DNA of 64,000 nt from Fulvimarina sp040239565 (GCF_040239565.1 NZ_JBEHWS010000004.1:248001-312000); one strand, 5' to 3'. Shown: positions 36,037 to 45,793, numbered from the stretch's first letter. Program-made: numbers and translations. Notes: a model not told the origin generated them from the letters alone.

Positions 36037-37302
36037 TCAGATCGGATCGCCCTGCAAGAGGCGCGGCGACGGACCATTGGTCAGTCCCGCCGCCTGGGAG
36101 ATGAAGAACTCCTTCAGCGGTGGGGCGCGGTCGACCAGTGAAAGACCGAAGGAGCGGACCGAGCGCAGCAGGCTGCTGTCGTTGGAGAAGAGCCGGTTCA
36201 GGATGTCGGTCGTCATGCCCATCTGGACCGTGTCGAAGCGGCGCCAGCGCTGATATTCCTCCAGAACGTCGATCGCGCCGATATCGAGCCCACCGCGCTC
36301 GGCTTCTACGATGGTCTGGGCGAGTGCCGCCGCATCCTTGAAGCCGAGATTGAGCCCCTGCCCCGCAATCGGATGAATGCCGTGGGCGGCGTCACCGCAT
36401 AGAGCGACGCGCGGCTTCACGAAGCTGCGGGCAAGCGTCAGGCTGAGCGGAAAGGCCTTGCGGCCACCTTCGAGGCTGATCGCTCCCAGCTTGTGGCCGA
36501 AGCGCTGCTCCAGTTCGAGCTCGAAGACCAGCTCGTCGCCCTCGACGAGCTCCTTCGCCTTGCGAGTGTTCTCGGTCCAAACGAGCGATGAGCGATTGCC
36601 CTTGAGCGGCAGGATGGCGAATGGGCCGGAGGGCAGGAAATGCTCCTCCGCCCGCCCTTCGTGAGGTCGCTCATGGGAGACGGTCGCGACGATGCCGGCT
36701 TGGTCGTATTCCTTACGGACGGTCTGGATGCCGGCCATGGATCTAATTTTCGAGTTGACGCCGTCGCAGGCAACCAGCAGCCGGGTCGTCAGCCTGCGGC
36801 CATCCGTGAGGTCGATGTCGATGCGCGCGGATTTCGGATGAATCGCTGAAACGCCGACGCCCTGCTCGATCGAAACACCGATCTCGGCCGCCTTTTCGCG
36901 TAGGGCGCCATTCAGAACCTGATTGCTGAGCATATGCGCGAAAGGCTCGCCGGGCTCGGCCTCGCCGCCGAAGGTGAGAAACACCGGGCGGACCACGTCG
37001 CTGGTTCTGGAGTCCGTCACGATCATCTCGGTGATCGGCTGAGCCTCGTCCTCGACCGAGTTCCAGACGTCGAGCTGATCGAGCATGCGGATGGCAGCGG
37101 CGGCGATAGCGGATGCGCGGCCATCCTTCTTCCAGACCCCCTCCGGCGCGATGTCGACGAGGCGCACGTCGAGAGAAGGCGCGGCAGATTTTATCGCGAC
37201 AGCCAGTGTCAGCCCGACATAGCCCGCGCCCGCAATCAGGATATCGGCGCGCTCGCCTGCCTCAATGTCGCCCGCGGAAAAATCCGTCGCTTGTTCGGCC
37301 AT
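36037..37302 (-). CDS. UbiH/UbiF/COQ6-family FAD-dependent hydroxylase
   Basis: 421 residues. The N-terminal FAD-binding motif is LIAGAGYVGLTLA (about residues 22-34). The family's second motif LCGDAAHGIHPIAGQGLNLG lies near residues 304-323. Such enzymes hydroxylate the ring during ubiquinone synthesis at the membrane. The start at 37302 follows GGAGAGCTGACG. Which ring position it acts on cannot be told. It is divergent from the thioesterase gene. Confidence 0.9.
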   Translation of the reverse strand: MAEQATDFSAGDIEAGERADILIAGAGYVGLTLAVAIKSAAPSLDVRLVDIAPEGVWKKDGRASAIAAAAIRMLDQLDVWNSVEDEAQPITEMIVTDSRTSDVVRPVFLTFGGEAEPGEPFAHMLSNQVLNGALREKAAEIGVSIEQGVGVSAIHPKSARIDIDLTDGRRLTTRLLVACDGVNSKIRSMAGIQTVRKEYDQAGIVATVSHERPHEGRAEEHFLPSGPFAILPLKGNRSSLVWTENTRKAKELVEGDELVFELELEQRFGHKLGAISLEGGRKAFPLSLTLARSFVKPRVALCGDAAHGIHPIAGQGLNLGFKDAAALAQTIVEAERGGLDIGAIDVLEEYQRWRRFDTVQMGMTTDILNRLFSNDSSLLRSVRSFGLSLVDRAPPLKEFFISQAAGLTNGPSPRLLQGDPI

Positions 37303-37441
37303 CGTCAGCTCTCCTCAGTCTCCAGCCCATGTTCGCCATGGACGAACTCTTTTCAAAGCATATGGTTTGGTGAGCGCCGAGCACCAGAGCTTCGAAAGGC
37401 TCAATCGCCGCATGACCTGCGAGAAGGGAACGACCACAGAC

Positions 37442-38302
37442 ATGAAAGCCGTATCGCAGCTTCTGGAGATACTTGATCTGGAAAAGATCGAGGAGAACCT
37501 GTTTCGCGGCGTGAGCGCCGATCAGACCTGGCAACGCGTCTTCGGCGGACAGGTGGTGGCGCAGGCTCTTGTCGCGGCTCAGCGCACGGTGCCGGCCGAT
37601 CGTTTCTGCCATTCGCTGCATAGCTATTTTCTGCGCGGCGGGGACCCGTCCGCGCCAATCATCTACGATGTCGATCGCATCCGCGACGGCGGCTCGTTCA
37701 CCACGAGGCGCGTTGTCGCGATACAGCATGGCCGGGCGATCTTTCTTCTTTCAGCGTCCTTCCAGGTGCTTGAAGATGGGTTTGATCACCAGATCGAAAT
37801 GCCGGACGTCCCGTCACCGGACGAAATACCCCACGGCGAAGCACTAACGGAAAAAATCCTCGAACATGCGCCGCCCGCCGTAAAGCGATACTGGCAGAGG
37901 CCGCGCCCCATCGAGTTCCGGCCGATCATGCTCGATCATTATCTGACTGAGAACAAACTCGACCCGATCCAGCGCATCTGGGTCCGTTGCAGCGGCGAGA
38001 TCGGCAACGACACGAACCTCAACGCCGCTGTCCTCGCCTATCTCTCCGACATGACGCTGTTGGACACATCGCTCTTTGCGCACGGTCTCTCGGTGTTCGA
38101 CGAACGGGTGCAGGCCGCGAGCCTTGACCACTCCATGTGGTTTCACCGACCGGTCCGGGCATCGGACTGGCTGCTTTACGCCCAGGACAGCCCGTCATCC
38201 TCAGGCGGGCGCGGCCTCACAAGGGGCAGTCTCTACTCTAGCGACGGAGTGCTTGTCGCTTCGGTCGCGCAAGAAGGCCTCATACGCCCGCGAAAGGGCT
38301 GA
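37442..38302 (+). CDS. tesB: Acyl-CoA thioesterase II
   Basis: 286 residues with two hotdog domains. The family pattern is seen in QTWQRVFGGQVVAQALVAA, HSLHSYFLRGGDPSAPIIYD, LLDTSLFAHGL and SLDHSMWFHRP, the last containing residues expected near the catalytic site. It hydrolyses medium- and long-chain acyl-CoA. The ATG at 37442 gives the conserved start; the open frame extends upstream without conservation. Confidence 0.93.
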   Translation: MKAVSQLLEILDLEKIEENLFRGVSADQTWQRVFGGQVVAQALVAAQRTVPADRFCHSLHSYFLRGGDPSAPIIYDVDRIRDGGSFTTRRVVAIQHGRAIFLLSASFQVLEDGFDHQIEMPDVPSPDEIPHGEALTEKILEHAPPAVKRYWQRPRPIEFRPIMLDHYLTENKLDPIQRIWVRCSGEIGNDTNLNAAVLAYLSDMTLLDTSLFAHGLSVFDERVQAASLDHSMWFHRPVRASDWLLYAQDSPSSSGGRGLTRGSLYSSDGVLVASVAQEGLIRPRKG

Positions 38303-38400
38303 TTCCAAGCAGTTTTCGCCTGCGGAGCGGTCGTTCGGATAATAAGATCGCATGCCGAAATCATGCAGCGCCCTAATCTGCATGTTTTTTAATCAGAATG

Positions 38401-38417
38401 TGCAATGCAATATCGCA
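38401..38417. promoter_or_regulatory. Candidate NtrC-type enhancer site upstream of glnK
   Basis: TGC-N11-GCA within the longer dyad TGTGC-N11-GCACA (38399-38419). The spacing equals that of NtrC sites, and it lies about 96 bp upstream of the -24 element, a normal enhancer distance. The inner bases do not match the full consensus. The rest of 38303-38618 holds no gene. Confidence 0.35.
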
Positions 38418-38512
38418 CAATTCGTAGGCAGAGCCGACGCCGGCCCCGCCGTTGATATTGCCTATCCGTTAAACCCGCCATCCCCATGGGGTTTCGAGAC
38501 CAAATCTCGAGT

Positions 38513-38529
38513 TTGGCACAAAGCTTGAA
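38513..38529 (+). promoter_or_regulatory. Sigma-54-like promoter of glnK-amt1
   Basis: TTGGCACAAAGCTTGAA resembles TTGGCAC-N5-TTGCW. The -24 element is perfect; the -12 has GA instead of GC. It lies about 90 bp before the glnK ATG. The second amt gene has an almost identical element with the same -12 change. Confidence 0.65.
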
Positions 38530-38618
38530 TCTGAGTTGGGCAGTCGCCGCATGATGCTGCGGCGCATTCTTGGCTCAACACCTGCGGCTTGAGCCGCCGC
38601 AACAGGTTCGAGGTGAAC

Positions 38619-38957
38619 ATGAAAATCGTAATGGCGATCATCAAGCCATTCAAACTCGACGAGGTGCGCGAAGCGCTGACCGGCGTTGGGATCCAGGGGC
38701 TGACTGTCACCGAGGTCAAAGGCTACGGCCGCCAGAAGGGACACACGGAAATCTACCGTGGCACCGAATACGCGGTCAGCTTTCTTCCCAAGCTGAAGGT
38801 CGAAGTCGTGGTCGGTGACGAGTCCGTCGACAAGACGATCGAAGCGATTCAGGCCGCCGCCAAGACCGGCCAGATCGGCGACGGCAAGATCTTCGTCTAC
38901 GGAATCGATCAGGCGGTTCGCATCCGCACCGGCGAAACCGATTCGAGCGCGCTTTGA
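38619..38957 (+). CDS. glnK: Nitrogen regulatory protein P-II, GlnK
   Basis: 112 residues. It begins MKIVMAIIKPFKLDEVREAL and has the T-loop GRQKGHTEIYRGTEY with the uridylylated tyrosine at position 51, followed by the C-terminal VRIRTGE signature. It senses 2-oxoglutarate and ATP, is modified by GlnD, and binds the ammonium channel to block it when nitrogen is plentiful. It is 20 bp before amt1, the usual glnK-amtB operon. A 10-codon upstream extension is not conserved. Confidence 0.96.
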   Translation: MKIVMAIIKPFKLDEVREALTGVGIQGLTVTEVKGYGRQKGHTEIYRGTEYAVSFLPKLKVEVVVGDESVDKTIEAIQAAAKTGQIGDGKIFVYGIDQAVRIRTGETDSSAL

Positions 38958-38977
38958 GGGTGAGAAGGGACGATAGA

Positions 38978-40360
38978 ATGAAATTGAAGAAACTGATTTT
39001 CTACACGGCGCTTGGTGCGGGCCTCACGGCCACCGCTGCCTTTGCGCAGGACGCTGCTGCGCCGGCCGCCGATGCGGCGGCTGACGCAGCCGCTCCAGCG
39101 GCTGATGCCGCGGCCTCGTCCGGCGGCGGTGCCCCGGGCGACCAGACAGCCTACATCTTCAATACACTGCTCTTCCTCATTGGCGGCTTCCTCGTCATGT
39201 GGATGGCAGCGGGCTTCGCCATGCTCGAGGCCGGACTTGTGCGTTCCAAGAACGTGTCGATGCAGTGCCTGAAGAACATCGGTCTCTACTCGACAGCCGG
39301 CATCATGTACTGGGCCTGCGGCTACAGCCTCATGTATACGGGTGTCGACGGCGGCTATATCGGCACGCTGGCACCTTATGCCTGGGATCCGGTCGGCGGC
39401 GATGCGCTTTCCACCGGCTATTCGACGGCGTCCGACTGGTTCTTCCAGATGGTCTTCGTTGCTACGGCCGCCTCGATCGTTTCGGGCACGCTCGCTGAGC
39501 GTATCAAGCTCGGCTCGTTCATGGTCTTCACGATCATTCTGACAGGCTTCATCTACCCGATCGCCGGGTCCTGGCAGTGGGGTGCAGGCTGGCTCTCCGA
39601 GATGGGCTTCTCCGACTTCGCCGGCTCGACGCTGGTTCACTCGGTCGGCGGCTGGGCAGCCCTTGCTGGCGCGCTTCTGCTTGGTGCCCGCACGGGTCGC
39701 TTTGCCAAAGACGGCACGGGCGTTCCGATGCCGGGTTCCTCGATCCCGCTCGCAACCCTCGGCACGTTCATCCTCTGGCTCGGCTGGTTCGGCTTCAACG
39801 GCGCTTCGCAGCTTGCCATGGGCACGATCGGTGATGTCAGCGACGTCAGTCGCATCTTCGCCAACACCAACCTTGCAGCTGCCGGCGGTGTCGTCGTGAC
39901 GATGATCCTCCTTCAGGCGATCTATGGCCGCGTCGACGTGACGATGGTGCTCAACGGTGCGCTCGCCGGTCTCGTCTCGATTACGGCGGAGCCGCTCGCT
40001 CCGACCGCCTGGCAGGCGATCCTCATCGGCGGCGTCGGTGGTGTCATCGTGGTCTTCACGGTTCCGCTGCTCGACAAGCTGAAGATCGACGACGTGGTCG
40101 GTGCGATCCCGGTCCACCTTGTTGCGGGCATCTGGGGCACGATCATCGTTCCGGCGACGAACGGCGATGCGAGCTTCGTCACGCAGCTCATCGGTATCGT
40201 TGCCTACGGTGTCTTCACCTTTGTCGCGAGCCTTGTCATCTTCGGCATCATCAAGGCGGCTATGGGCCTGCGCGTTTCGGCAGAGGAAGAGGCGCTCGGT
40301 CTCGACCGGGCCGAAGTGGGCGTCGAAGCCTATCCGGAATTCGCCAGCGGCCAGCGCTGA
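38978..40360 (+). CDS. amtB: Ammonium transporter (divergent Amt, glnK-linked)
   Basis: 460 residues. A signal peptide (to about residue 23) is followed by a low-complexity Ala/Asp/Pro segment and about eleven membrane segments. Pore histidines fit STLVHSVGGWAAL and AIPVHLVAGIWGT, which differ from the E. coli-like sequences in the second copy. It imports ammonium and is gated by GlnK, whose gene lies just before it. GAGAAGGGACGATAGA precedes the ATG. Confidence 0.94.
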   Translation: MKLKKLIFYTALGAGLTATAAFAQDAAAPAADAAADAAAPAADAAASSGGGAPGDQTAYIFNTLLFLIGGFLVMWMAAGFAMLEAGLVRSKNVSMQCLKNIGLYSTAGIMYWACGYSLMYTGVDGGYIGTLAPYAWDPVGGDALSTGYSTASDWFFQMVFVATAASIVSGTLAERIKLGSFMVFTIILTGFIYPIAGSWQWGAGWLSEMGFSDFAGSTLVHSVGGWAALAGALLLGARTGRFAKDGTGVPMPGSSIPLATLGTFILWLGWFGFNGASQLAMGTIGDVSDVSRIFANTNLAAAGGVVVTMILLQAIYGRVDVTMVLNGALAGLVSITAEPLAPTAWQAILIGGVGGVIVVFTVPLLDKLKIDDVVGAIPVHLVAGIWGTIIVPATNGDASFVTQLIGIVAYGVFTFVASLVIFGIIKAAMGLRVSAEEEALGLDRAEVGVEAYPEFASGQR

Positions 40361-40401
40361 TCGGCGAAATCGAAACGAGCGATCCCCCAAGGGATCCAAA
40401 G

Positions 40402-40430
40402 AAGGGCTCGCCTTGCGGCGGGCCCTTTGC
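40402..40430 (+). terminator. Terminator after amt1
   Basis: AAGGGCTCGCC and GGCGGGCCCTT pair over 11 bp with one G-T wobble and a TTGC loop, followed by TGCCGTTCC. It ends the glnK-amt1 transcript. Confidence 0.65.
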
Positions 40431-40557
40431 CGTTCCTACCTTCAAATTTTTAAACACCGCCAGAAATCTATGAGTAATTTCTAGGCAACAGCACGCTATT
40501 TAGACAATAAGCGCTCACCTTTCTTTTAAGCCAGCCCTTTCCGCAAGGCACAGGGAA

Positions 40558-40574
40558 TTGGCACGCTGCTTGAT
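40558..40574 (+). promoter_or_regulatory. Sigma-54-like promoter of the second amt gene
   Basis: TTGGCACGCTGCTTGAT shows a perfect -24 element and TTGAT in place of TTGCW at -12, as at the glnK promoter. It lies 70 bp before the GTG start. No clear TGC-N11-GCA dyad was seen upstream in 40431-40557. Confidence 0.65.
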
Positions 40575-40644
40575 TCCCGACCTTCGGAATGTTGCGGCGC
40601 ACTTCTACAGGCGCCGGCAAAACTTGTATGAGGGGCGTCCAAAC

Positions 40645-42033
40645 GTGACCAGACACAGCATCCTGCGGCCCATGGCGGCAGCATCCGCGGCTCTTGCCGC
40701 TTTCCTTCAGGCTTCTGCGGCGCTCGCGCAGGAAACGGTCGCATCGGGTGGCGCCGGTATCGAGGAAGCCGCTGTCGCGACGGTCGACAAGGGCGATGTC
40801 GCCTGGATGATGACGGCGACCCTCCTCGTGCTCTTCATGACCATGCCGGGTCTCGCCCTCTTCTATGGCGGCCTCGTGCGCGCGAAAAACATGCTCTCGG
40901 TGCTGATGCAGTGCACGATGATCTCAGGCGTCATGATCATCGCCTGGGTGGTCTACGGCTATTCCTTCGCCTTTGGCGGAGGTACGGGATACTTCTGGGG
41001 CGGTCTCGGCAAACTGTTCCTTGCAGGGGTCACCGTGGAATCGACCGCGGCGACCTTCACAGACGGCGTGGAGATACCGGAATATCTCTTCATCGCCTTC
41101 CAGATGACATTCGCCGTCATTACGCCCGCACTGATCGTCGGTGGCTTTGCAGAACGCATCAAGTTCTCAGCAGTCATCGCCTTCGTCCTTATCTGGACGA
41201 CGTTCTCCTACTATCCCGTGGCCCACATGGTCTGGGACGGCGCTGGCCTCATCTTCACTGGCGCGGTCTCGGGCGGGATCGCGGCAATCGACTTTGCCGG
41301 TGGCACGGTGGTCCACATCAATGCGGGCATCGCGGCTCTCGTCGGGGCCTTCCTCGTGGGTAAGCGCATCGGCCTCGGGCGGGACAACATGGCTCCGCAT
41401 TCGATGACGCTCACCATGGTCGGCGCCGCGATCCTCTGGGTCGGCTGGTTCGGCTTTAATGCAGGTTCGAACCTCGAATCGACCGCAGCCGCCGTATTGG
41501 CGATGATCAACACCTTCACGGCCACTGCCGGCGCGCTCGTTGCCTGGTGCGCGATCGAAGCGGCGATGCGCGGCAAGGCCTCGATGCTGGGCGGTGCTTC
41601 CGGCATCGTCGCAGGCCTCGTCGCCGTGACGCCGGCCTGCGGCACGATCGGCCCCGTTGGCGCGATCGTTCTCGGCGCAATCGCCAGCGCCGGCTGCTAC
41701 TTCTTCGTCGCGGTGGTCAAGAACAAGCTGCAATATGACGACAGCCTGGACGTTTTCGGCATCCACGGCATCGGCGGTATCATCGGCGCCATCGGAACCG
41801 GTGTCTTCACCTCGAGCGCGCTCGGCGGTATCGGCTATGGTGAAGGCGTAACCATGGTCTCCCAGGTCTGGGCTCAGGTCGTCGGTGTGCTGATCACCAT
41901 TGTATGGAGTGGTGTCGTCTCAGTGATCGCGTTCAAGATCGTCGATCTGACGATCGGTCTGCGTCCGTCCCAGGAAGACGAACGTCAGGGCCTCGATCTC
42001 GCCTATCACGGCGAGGTCGCCTACCATTCCTGA
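40645..42033 (+). CDS. amtB: Ammonium transporter AmtB (E. coli-like copy)
   Basis: 462 residues from GTG 40645, which follows GAGGGGCGTCC; ATG 40672 is a second choice. The signal peptide ends near residue 28 (SAALAQ). About eleven membrane segments follow. Pore histidines fit VVHINAGIA and DVFGIHGIGGIIG, the canonical AmtB forms. An open-frame start further upstream at 40558 lies inside the promoter and is rejected. This second copy has its own sigma-54-like promoter and terminator, so it is a separate nitrogen-controlled unit. Confidence 0.94.
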   Translation: MTRHSILRPMAAASAALAAFLQASAALAQETVASGGAGIEEAAVATVDKGDVAWMMTATLLVLFMTMPGLALFYGGLVRAKNMLSVLMQCTMISGVMIIAWVVYGYSFAFGGGTGYFWGGLGKLFLAGVTVESTAATFTDGVEIPEYLFIAFQMTFAVITPALIVGGFAERIKFSAVIAFVLIWTTFSYYPVAHMVWDGAGLIFTGAVSGGIAAIDFAGGTVVHINAGIAALVGAFLVGKRIGLGRDNMAPHSMTLTMVGAAILWVGWFGFNAGSNLESTAAAVLAMINTFTATAGALVAWCAIEAAMRGKASMLGGASGIVAGLVAVTPACGTIGPVGAIVLGAIASAGCYFFVAVVKNKLQYDDSLDVFGIHGIGGIIGAIGTGVFTSSALGGIGYGEGVTMVSQVWAQVVGVLITIVWSGVVSVIAFKIVDLTIGLRPSQEDERQGLDLAYHGEVAYHS

Positions 42034-42061
42034 TCGATCTTCCGGTCGGACTGAACGAGAG

Positions 42062-42089
42062 AGAGGCGTCCGAAGGGGCGCCTCTTTTC
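42062..42089 (+). terminator. Terminator after the second amt gene
   Basis: AGAGGCG and CGCCTCT form a perfect 7-bp stem around a 10-base loop, followed by TTTCGTTTT. A classic intrinsic terminator. Confidence 0.75.
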
Positions 42090-42134
42090 GTTTTCGGCAC
42101 TAAGAGCCGTTATGTTCGCCCTCAGGCCTGCGGC

Positions 42135-42413
42135 TCAGGCTGCGATATCCGCGTATTCCTCGGGACTTCTCCGGAACATCACAGCCACATACGGGCATTG
42201 CGGCACGACTTTCAGATTTTCCTGACGCGCCCAGGCGGCGCCGGCCTTCACCAGCTCTGCCGCGATACCCTTGCTGCGCTCTTCCGGCGGCACGAATGTG
42301 TGATCGAAGACCACGGTCTCGGTATCCTGCCAAACATAAGTGAGTTCGGCGGCTCCACTCGATGTGGTGAAACGGCCACCACCGTCCCGTGTTTGGTGCT
42401 CGATATCCATCAT
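42135..42413 (-). CDS. Small GNAT-family N-acetyltransferase (Gtn1/YidJ-like)
   Basis: 92 residues. The acetyl-CoA loop is seen in PPEERSKGIAAELVKAG, followed by KVVPQCPYVAVMFRRSPEE, the usual end of this short GNAT group. It would transfer acetyl from acetyl-CoA to an unknown acceptor. It is convergent with the second amt gene and stands alone. Confidence 0.85.
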   Translation of the reverse strand: MMDIEHQTRDGGGRFTTSSGAAELTYVWQDTETVVFDHTFVPPEERSKGIAAELVKAGAAWARQENLKVVPQCPYVAVMFRRSPEEYADIAA

Positions 42414-42652
42414 CTTCTACCTCTTCTCACGCCCCAACGGCGGAATTCGCTTTCGATCGTTACGTTTCAAAGAGTTGTCGACTTCTGCCGCTCCGTTCAA
42501 GTCTCGAACAATGAGCGGCGCCGGAAACGGTAACGGCGCCTTAAGCTTAAAGGCCGCTTAACCAGCGCGGTCCTAATGTGTGGAGGACACGTCCGCGCCT
42601 CGTATGGAGCGCGGCGCAGAGACTATTAATCCACCTCAAGACGGGCGGCGAA

Positions 42653-45600
42653 ATGACGATCACGGCGGATGGCGCAAGCGGCAAGCGTATGAACCTCAAG
42701 CGACAGGCCGAACTGGGCGCGGGATTAGGCATGATCGGCCTATCGGTCTTCTTCGCGACCTCGATCGCAACCTGGAATGTCGCCGATCCCTCGTGGAGCC
42801 AGGCCAACCGACAGGCAATCGAGAACGCGGCCGGCGCATCCGGCGCGATTACCGCCGATCTCCTGATGCAGGTTCTCGGCCTCGGTGCAGCGCTCATCGT
42901 TCTCTGGCCGCTCATTTGGGGCGTCTTCTACCTCATCGGCCGGCCGCTCGATCGGCTGGCGCGCAAAGGCTGGCTCGCGGTCGCCGGTATCGCACTCGTC
43001 TGCGCGGCCCTCGGTTGCCTGCCTGAAAGCGAAAGCTGGCCGCTGCCGATCGGCCTCGGCGGTGTCCTCGGTGACATTGTTCTCAAGGTGCCTGCACTCT
43101 TCTTTGGCGGCTACCCATCGGGATTCTGGGCCGTCCCGGTCGGCCTTCTCGCAGTAGTTCCCGGCGTGCGGCTCTTCCTCGGCGGTTCTGGTCTGTGGGA
43201 CCTCAAGACCGGCAGCCGTCCCGCACCGATAAACGCTCAGCATCGCGCATCTGCCTATCATGCAGCACAGCAGGACGAACTCGACGGACAGGAGGGCAAG
43301 TTTGCCCTTGCCATGGGCGCGCTGGCGCATGTCGTTTTCTCGGCCCGTTCGGCGATCGACCGCGTCCGTGCCAAGCGGGCAGAGCGTCGCCGCGAATTCG
43401 GCGACCGCTTCGACGAGTGGAACGACCATGCCGAACCCGCGCCCCTCGTCCGCGATCCATCGCTGCTCCGTCGCGCCGAGCCGCAACTCGGCCCGGTCGC
43501 TCCCCAAATGCCGGCCGTCCAGCCGCCGCATGAACCGGAAGTCGCCCATCGCGGCGTCTCGATCCGCATGCCCGGCCAAGGCCCGGCCGCCGGTTTCGTC
43601 GATCCGTTTGCCGATCAGGCGGACGAGGACGACTTCTCCCAGCCAGCGATGGAAAGCCGGCCGGCTCCCGCTCCACAACCGGCTGCCGATCCCTATGGCC
43701 TGCCGCAGGTAACCGGCCGTTTCGACGCACCCTTCGAAGCACCCGTCCAAGCACCTTCCGAAGCCGATCCCTTCGCCAATCACGCCTGGTTCCGTGCCGG
43801 TGAGCAGAACGCGGAAGGCGACCCGAATTACGAGGGCTATGACGACGGCTATCGCGGCGACGAGACCTATGCGGAGCCTCAACCCGAGCCGGCACCCCAA
43901 CCTGCCGAAGGCGGCTGGCGCGGTCTCCTGCCCGGCAATATCGTCGCTTTCCCGGGCCGCCGCCCGAAGGCCGAGGCACCGCAGCCTCAGCGCCAGGAGC
44001 CGGATTTCGATGCCGGTCAGCCAGCACAGGGACCGCAGCAGGCCGAGCGCCAGCAGCGGCAGATGCCGCGCGCCCATGCGCCGTCCCCGTCCTCTCAGGA
44101 TCTGCCAACCGGACGTGCCGTGCCGCAGACCCGCACGATCACCGGTCAGCAGAACCAGCTGCGCAACGGCTCTGGCAAGGCGCTCGCCATGCAGCCCAAG
44201 CTCGAGCTTCCCGATCCGGAAACCTTCGAGCTTCCGTCGGTCGAATATCTGACGCCGCCTCCGGCACCCTATCTCGACGAAACGCTTTCCGAGGCGGCCC
44301 TCGCCGACAATGCTCGGCTTCTGGAAAGCGTGCTCCAGGACTTCGGCGTGAAGGGCGAGATCATGGAAGTGCGGCCTGGCCCGGTCGTGACGCTCTATGA
44401 GCTTGAACCCGCCCCCGGCATCAAGTCGAGCCGCGTCATCGGTCTTGCCGACGACATCGCCCGCTCGATGAGCGCCATCGCGGCCCGTGTCGCCGTCATC
44501 CCCGGAAAGAACGCAATCGGTATCGAACTGCCGAACCCGAAGCGTGAGACGGTCTATTTCCGCGAGATGATCGACTCGCCCACCTTCGCCCAGCACAAAG
44601 GTCGCCTGCCCGTCGCGCTCGGCAAGACGATCGGCGGCGAGCCAGTGATCGCCGACCTCGCCAAGATGCCGCACCTTCTTGTCGCGGGCACGACCGGCTC
44701 GGGCAAGTCTGTGGCGATCAACACCATGATCTCCTCACTGCTCTACCGGCATTCGCCGGCCGAATGCCGCCTGATCATGATCGACCCGAAGATGCTCGAA
44801 CTGTCGATCTATGACGGCATTCCGCATCTCCTCTCCCCCGTCGTCACGGACCCCAAGAAGGCGGTCGTTGCCCTCAAATGGACGGTGCGCGAGATGGAGG
44901 ATCGCTATCGCAAGATGGCGAAGGTCGGCGTTCGCAATATCGACGGCTTCAACCAGCGCGTCCGCACGGCACAGGCCAAGGGCGAGACCCTGTCGCGCAC
45001 GGTGCAGACCGGCTTTGATCGGGATTCCGGCGAGCCGATCTTCGAGACGGAAGAGTTCGACCTGCAGCCCCTCCCCTACATCGTCGTCATCATCGACGAG
45101 ATGGCCGACCTGATGATGGTTGCAGGCAAGGAGATCGAAGGCGCCGTCCAACGCCTCGCCCAGATGGCCCGTGCCGCCGGCATCCACGTCATCATGGCGA
45201 CCCAGCGTCCCTCGACCGACGTGATCACCGGCACGATCAAGGCGAACTTCCCGACCCGCATCTCTTTCCAGGTGACGTCGAAAATCGACTCGCGCGTCAT
45301 GCTCGGCGAGAGCGGGGCCGAACAGCTGCTCGGCATGGGCGACATGCTCTTCATGACCGGCGGTGGCCGCATCCAGCGCGTCCACGGCCCATTCGTCGAC
45401 GACGCCGAAGTCGAAGGCATCGTCAGCCACCTGAAGGCACAGGGCGTGCCAGACTACCTCGATGCCGTCCTCGAAGACGACGAGGATGAAGACGACGGCA
45501 AGTCCGGCTCCGGCAAGGGTGGCAAGGGAGGCGGCAACAGCGCGTCCTCGAAGAACGCTCCGGCAGCATCGGATGACGATCTCGACGAGAGCGCCGATCT

Positions 45601-45793
45601 CTACGATCAGGCCGTCGCGGTTGTCCTCCGCGATGGCAAGGCGTCCACCTCCTACATCCAGCGCCGCCTCTCCATCGGCTACAACCGCGCCGCCTCGATC
45701 ATCGAGAAGATGGAAAACGAAGGCGTCGTGGGCCCGGCCAACCACGCCGGCAAGCGGGAGATTTTGGTGCCGACGGAAGAGGAGAACTTCTGA
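42653..45793 (+). CDS. ftsK: DNA translocase FtsK
   Basis: 1046 residues. About four N-terminal membrane segments (residues 20-190) anchor it at the division septum. A long Pro/Gln/Ala-rich linker (about 190-540) follows. The motor has Walker A GTTGSGKSVAIN and Walker B VVIIDEMADLMM. The C-terminal gamma winged helix (LYDQAVAVVLRDGKASTSYI) reads chromosome-polarity sequences. It pumps DNA and activates XerCD at dif. The ATG at 42653 was chosen over an upstream open-frame start because it gives the membrane domain a normal N-terminus. Confidence 0.95.
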   Translation: MTITADGASGKRMNLKRQAELGAGLGMIGLSVFFATSIATWNVADPSWSQANRQAIENAAGASGAITADLLMQVLGLGAALIVLWPLIWGVFYLIGRPLDRLARKGWLAVAGIALVCAALGCLPESESWPLPIGLGGVLGDIVLKVPALFFGGYPSGFWAVPVGLLAVVPGVRLFLGGSGLWDLKTGSRPAPINAQHRASAYHAAQQDELDGQEGKFALAMGALAHVVFSARSAIDRVRAKRAERRREFGDRFDEWNDHAEPAPLVRDPSLLRRAEPQLGPVAPQMPAVQPPHEPEVAHRGVSIRMPGQGPAAGFVDPFADQADEDDFSQPAMESRPAPAPQPAADPYGLPQVTGRFDAPFEAPVQAPSEADPFANHAWFRAGEQNAEGDPNYEGYDDGYRGDETYAEPQPEPAPQPAEGGWRGLLPGNIVAFPGRRPKAEAPQPQRQEPDFDAGQPAQGPQQAERQQRQMPRAHAPSPSSQDLPTGRAVPQTRTITGQQNQLRNGSGKALAMQPKLELPDPETFELPSVEYLTPPPAPYLDETLSEAALADNARLLESVLQDFGVKGEIMEVRPGPVVTLYELEPAPGIKSSRVIGLADDIARSMSAIAARVAVIPGKNAIGIELPNPKRETVYFREMIDSPTFAQHKGRLPVALGKTIGGEPVIADLAKMPHLLVAGTTGSGKSVAINTMISSLLYRHSPAECRLIMIDPKMLELSIYDGIPHLLSPVVTDPKKAVVALKWTVREMEDRYRKMAKVGVRNIDGFNQRVRTAQAKGETLSRTVQTGFDRDSGEPIFETEEFDLQPLPYIVVIIDEMADLMMVAGKEIEGAVQRLAQMARAAGIHVIMATQRPSTDVITGTIKANFPTRISFQVTSKIDSRVMLGESGAEQLLGMGDMLFMTGGGRIQRVHGPFVDDAEVEGIVSHLKAQGVPDYLDAVLEDDEDEDDGKSGSGKGGKGGGNSASSKNAPAASDDDLDESADLYDQAVAVVLRDGKASTSYIQRRLSIGYNRAASIIEKMENEGVVGPANHAGKREILVPTEEENF

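Noticed and set aside
40558..40644. Upstream TTG start for the second amt gene
   Set aside because: The TTG is the first base triplet of the sigma-54-like -24 element, and the extra residues precede the signal peptide.
42740..44674. Long minus-strand open frame (644 codons) opposite ftsK
   Set aside because: It mirrors the codon bias of ftsK, has Arg/Gly/Asp-rich low-similarity sequence and no ribosome site. ftsK on the plus strand is clearly the gene.
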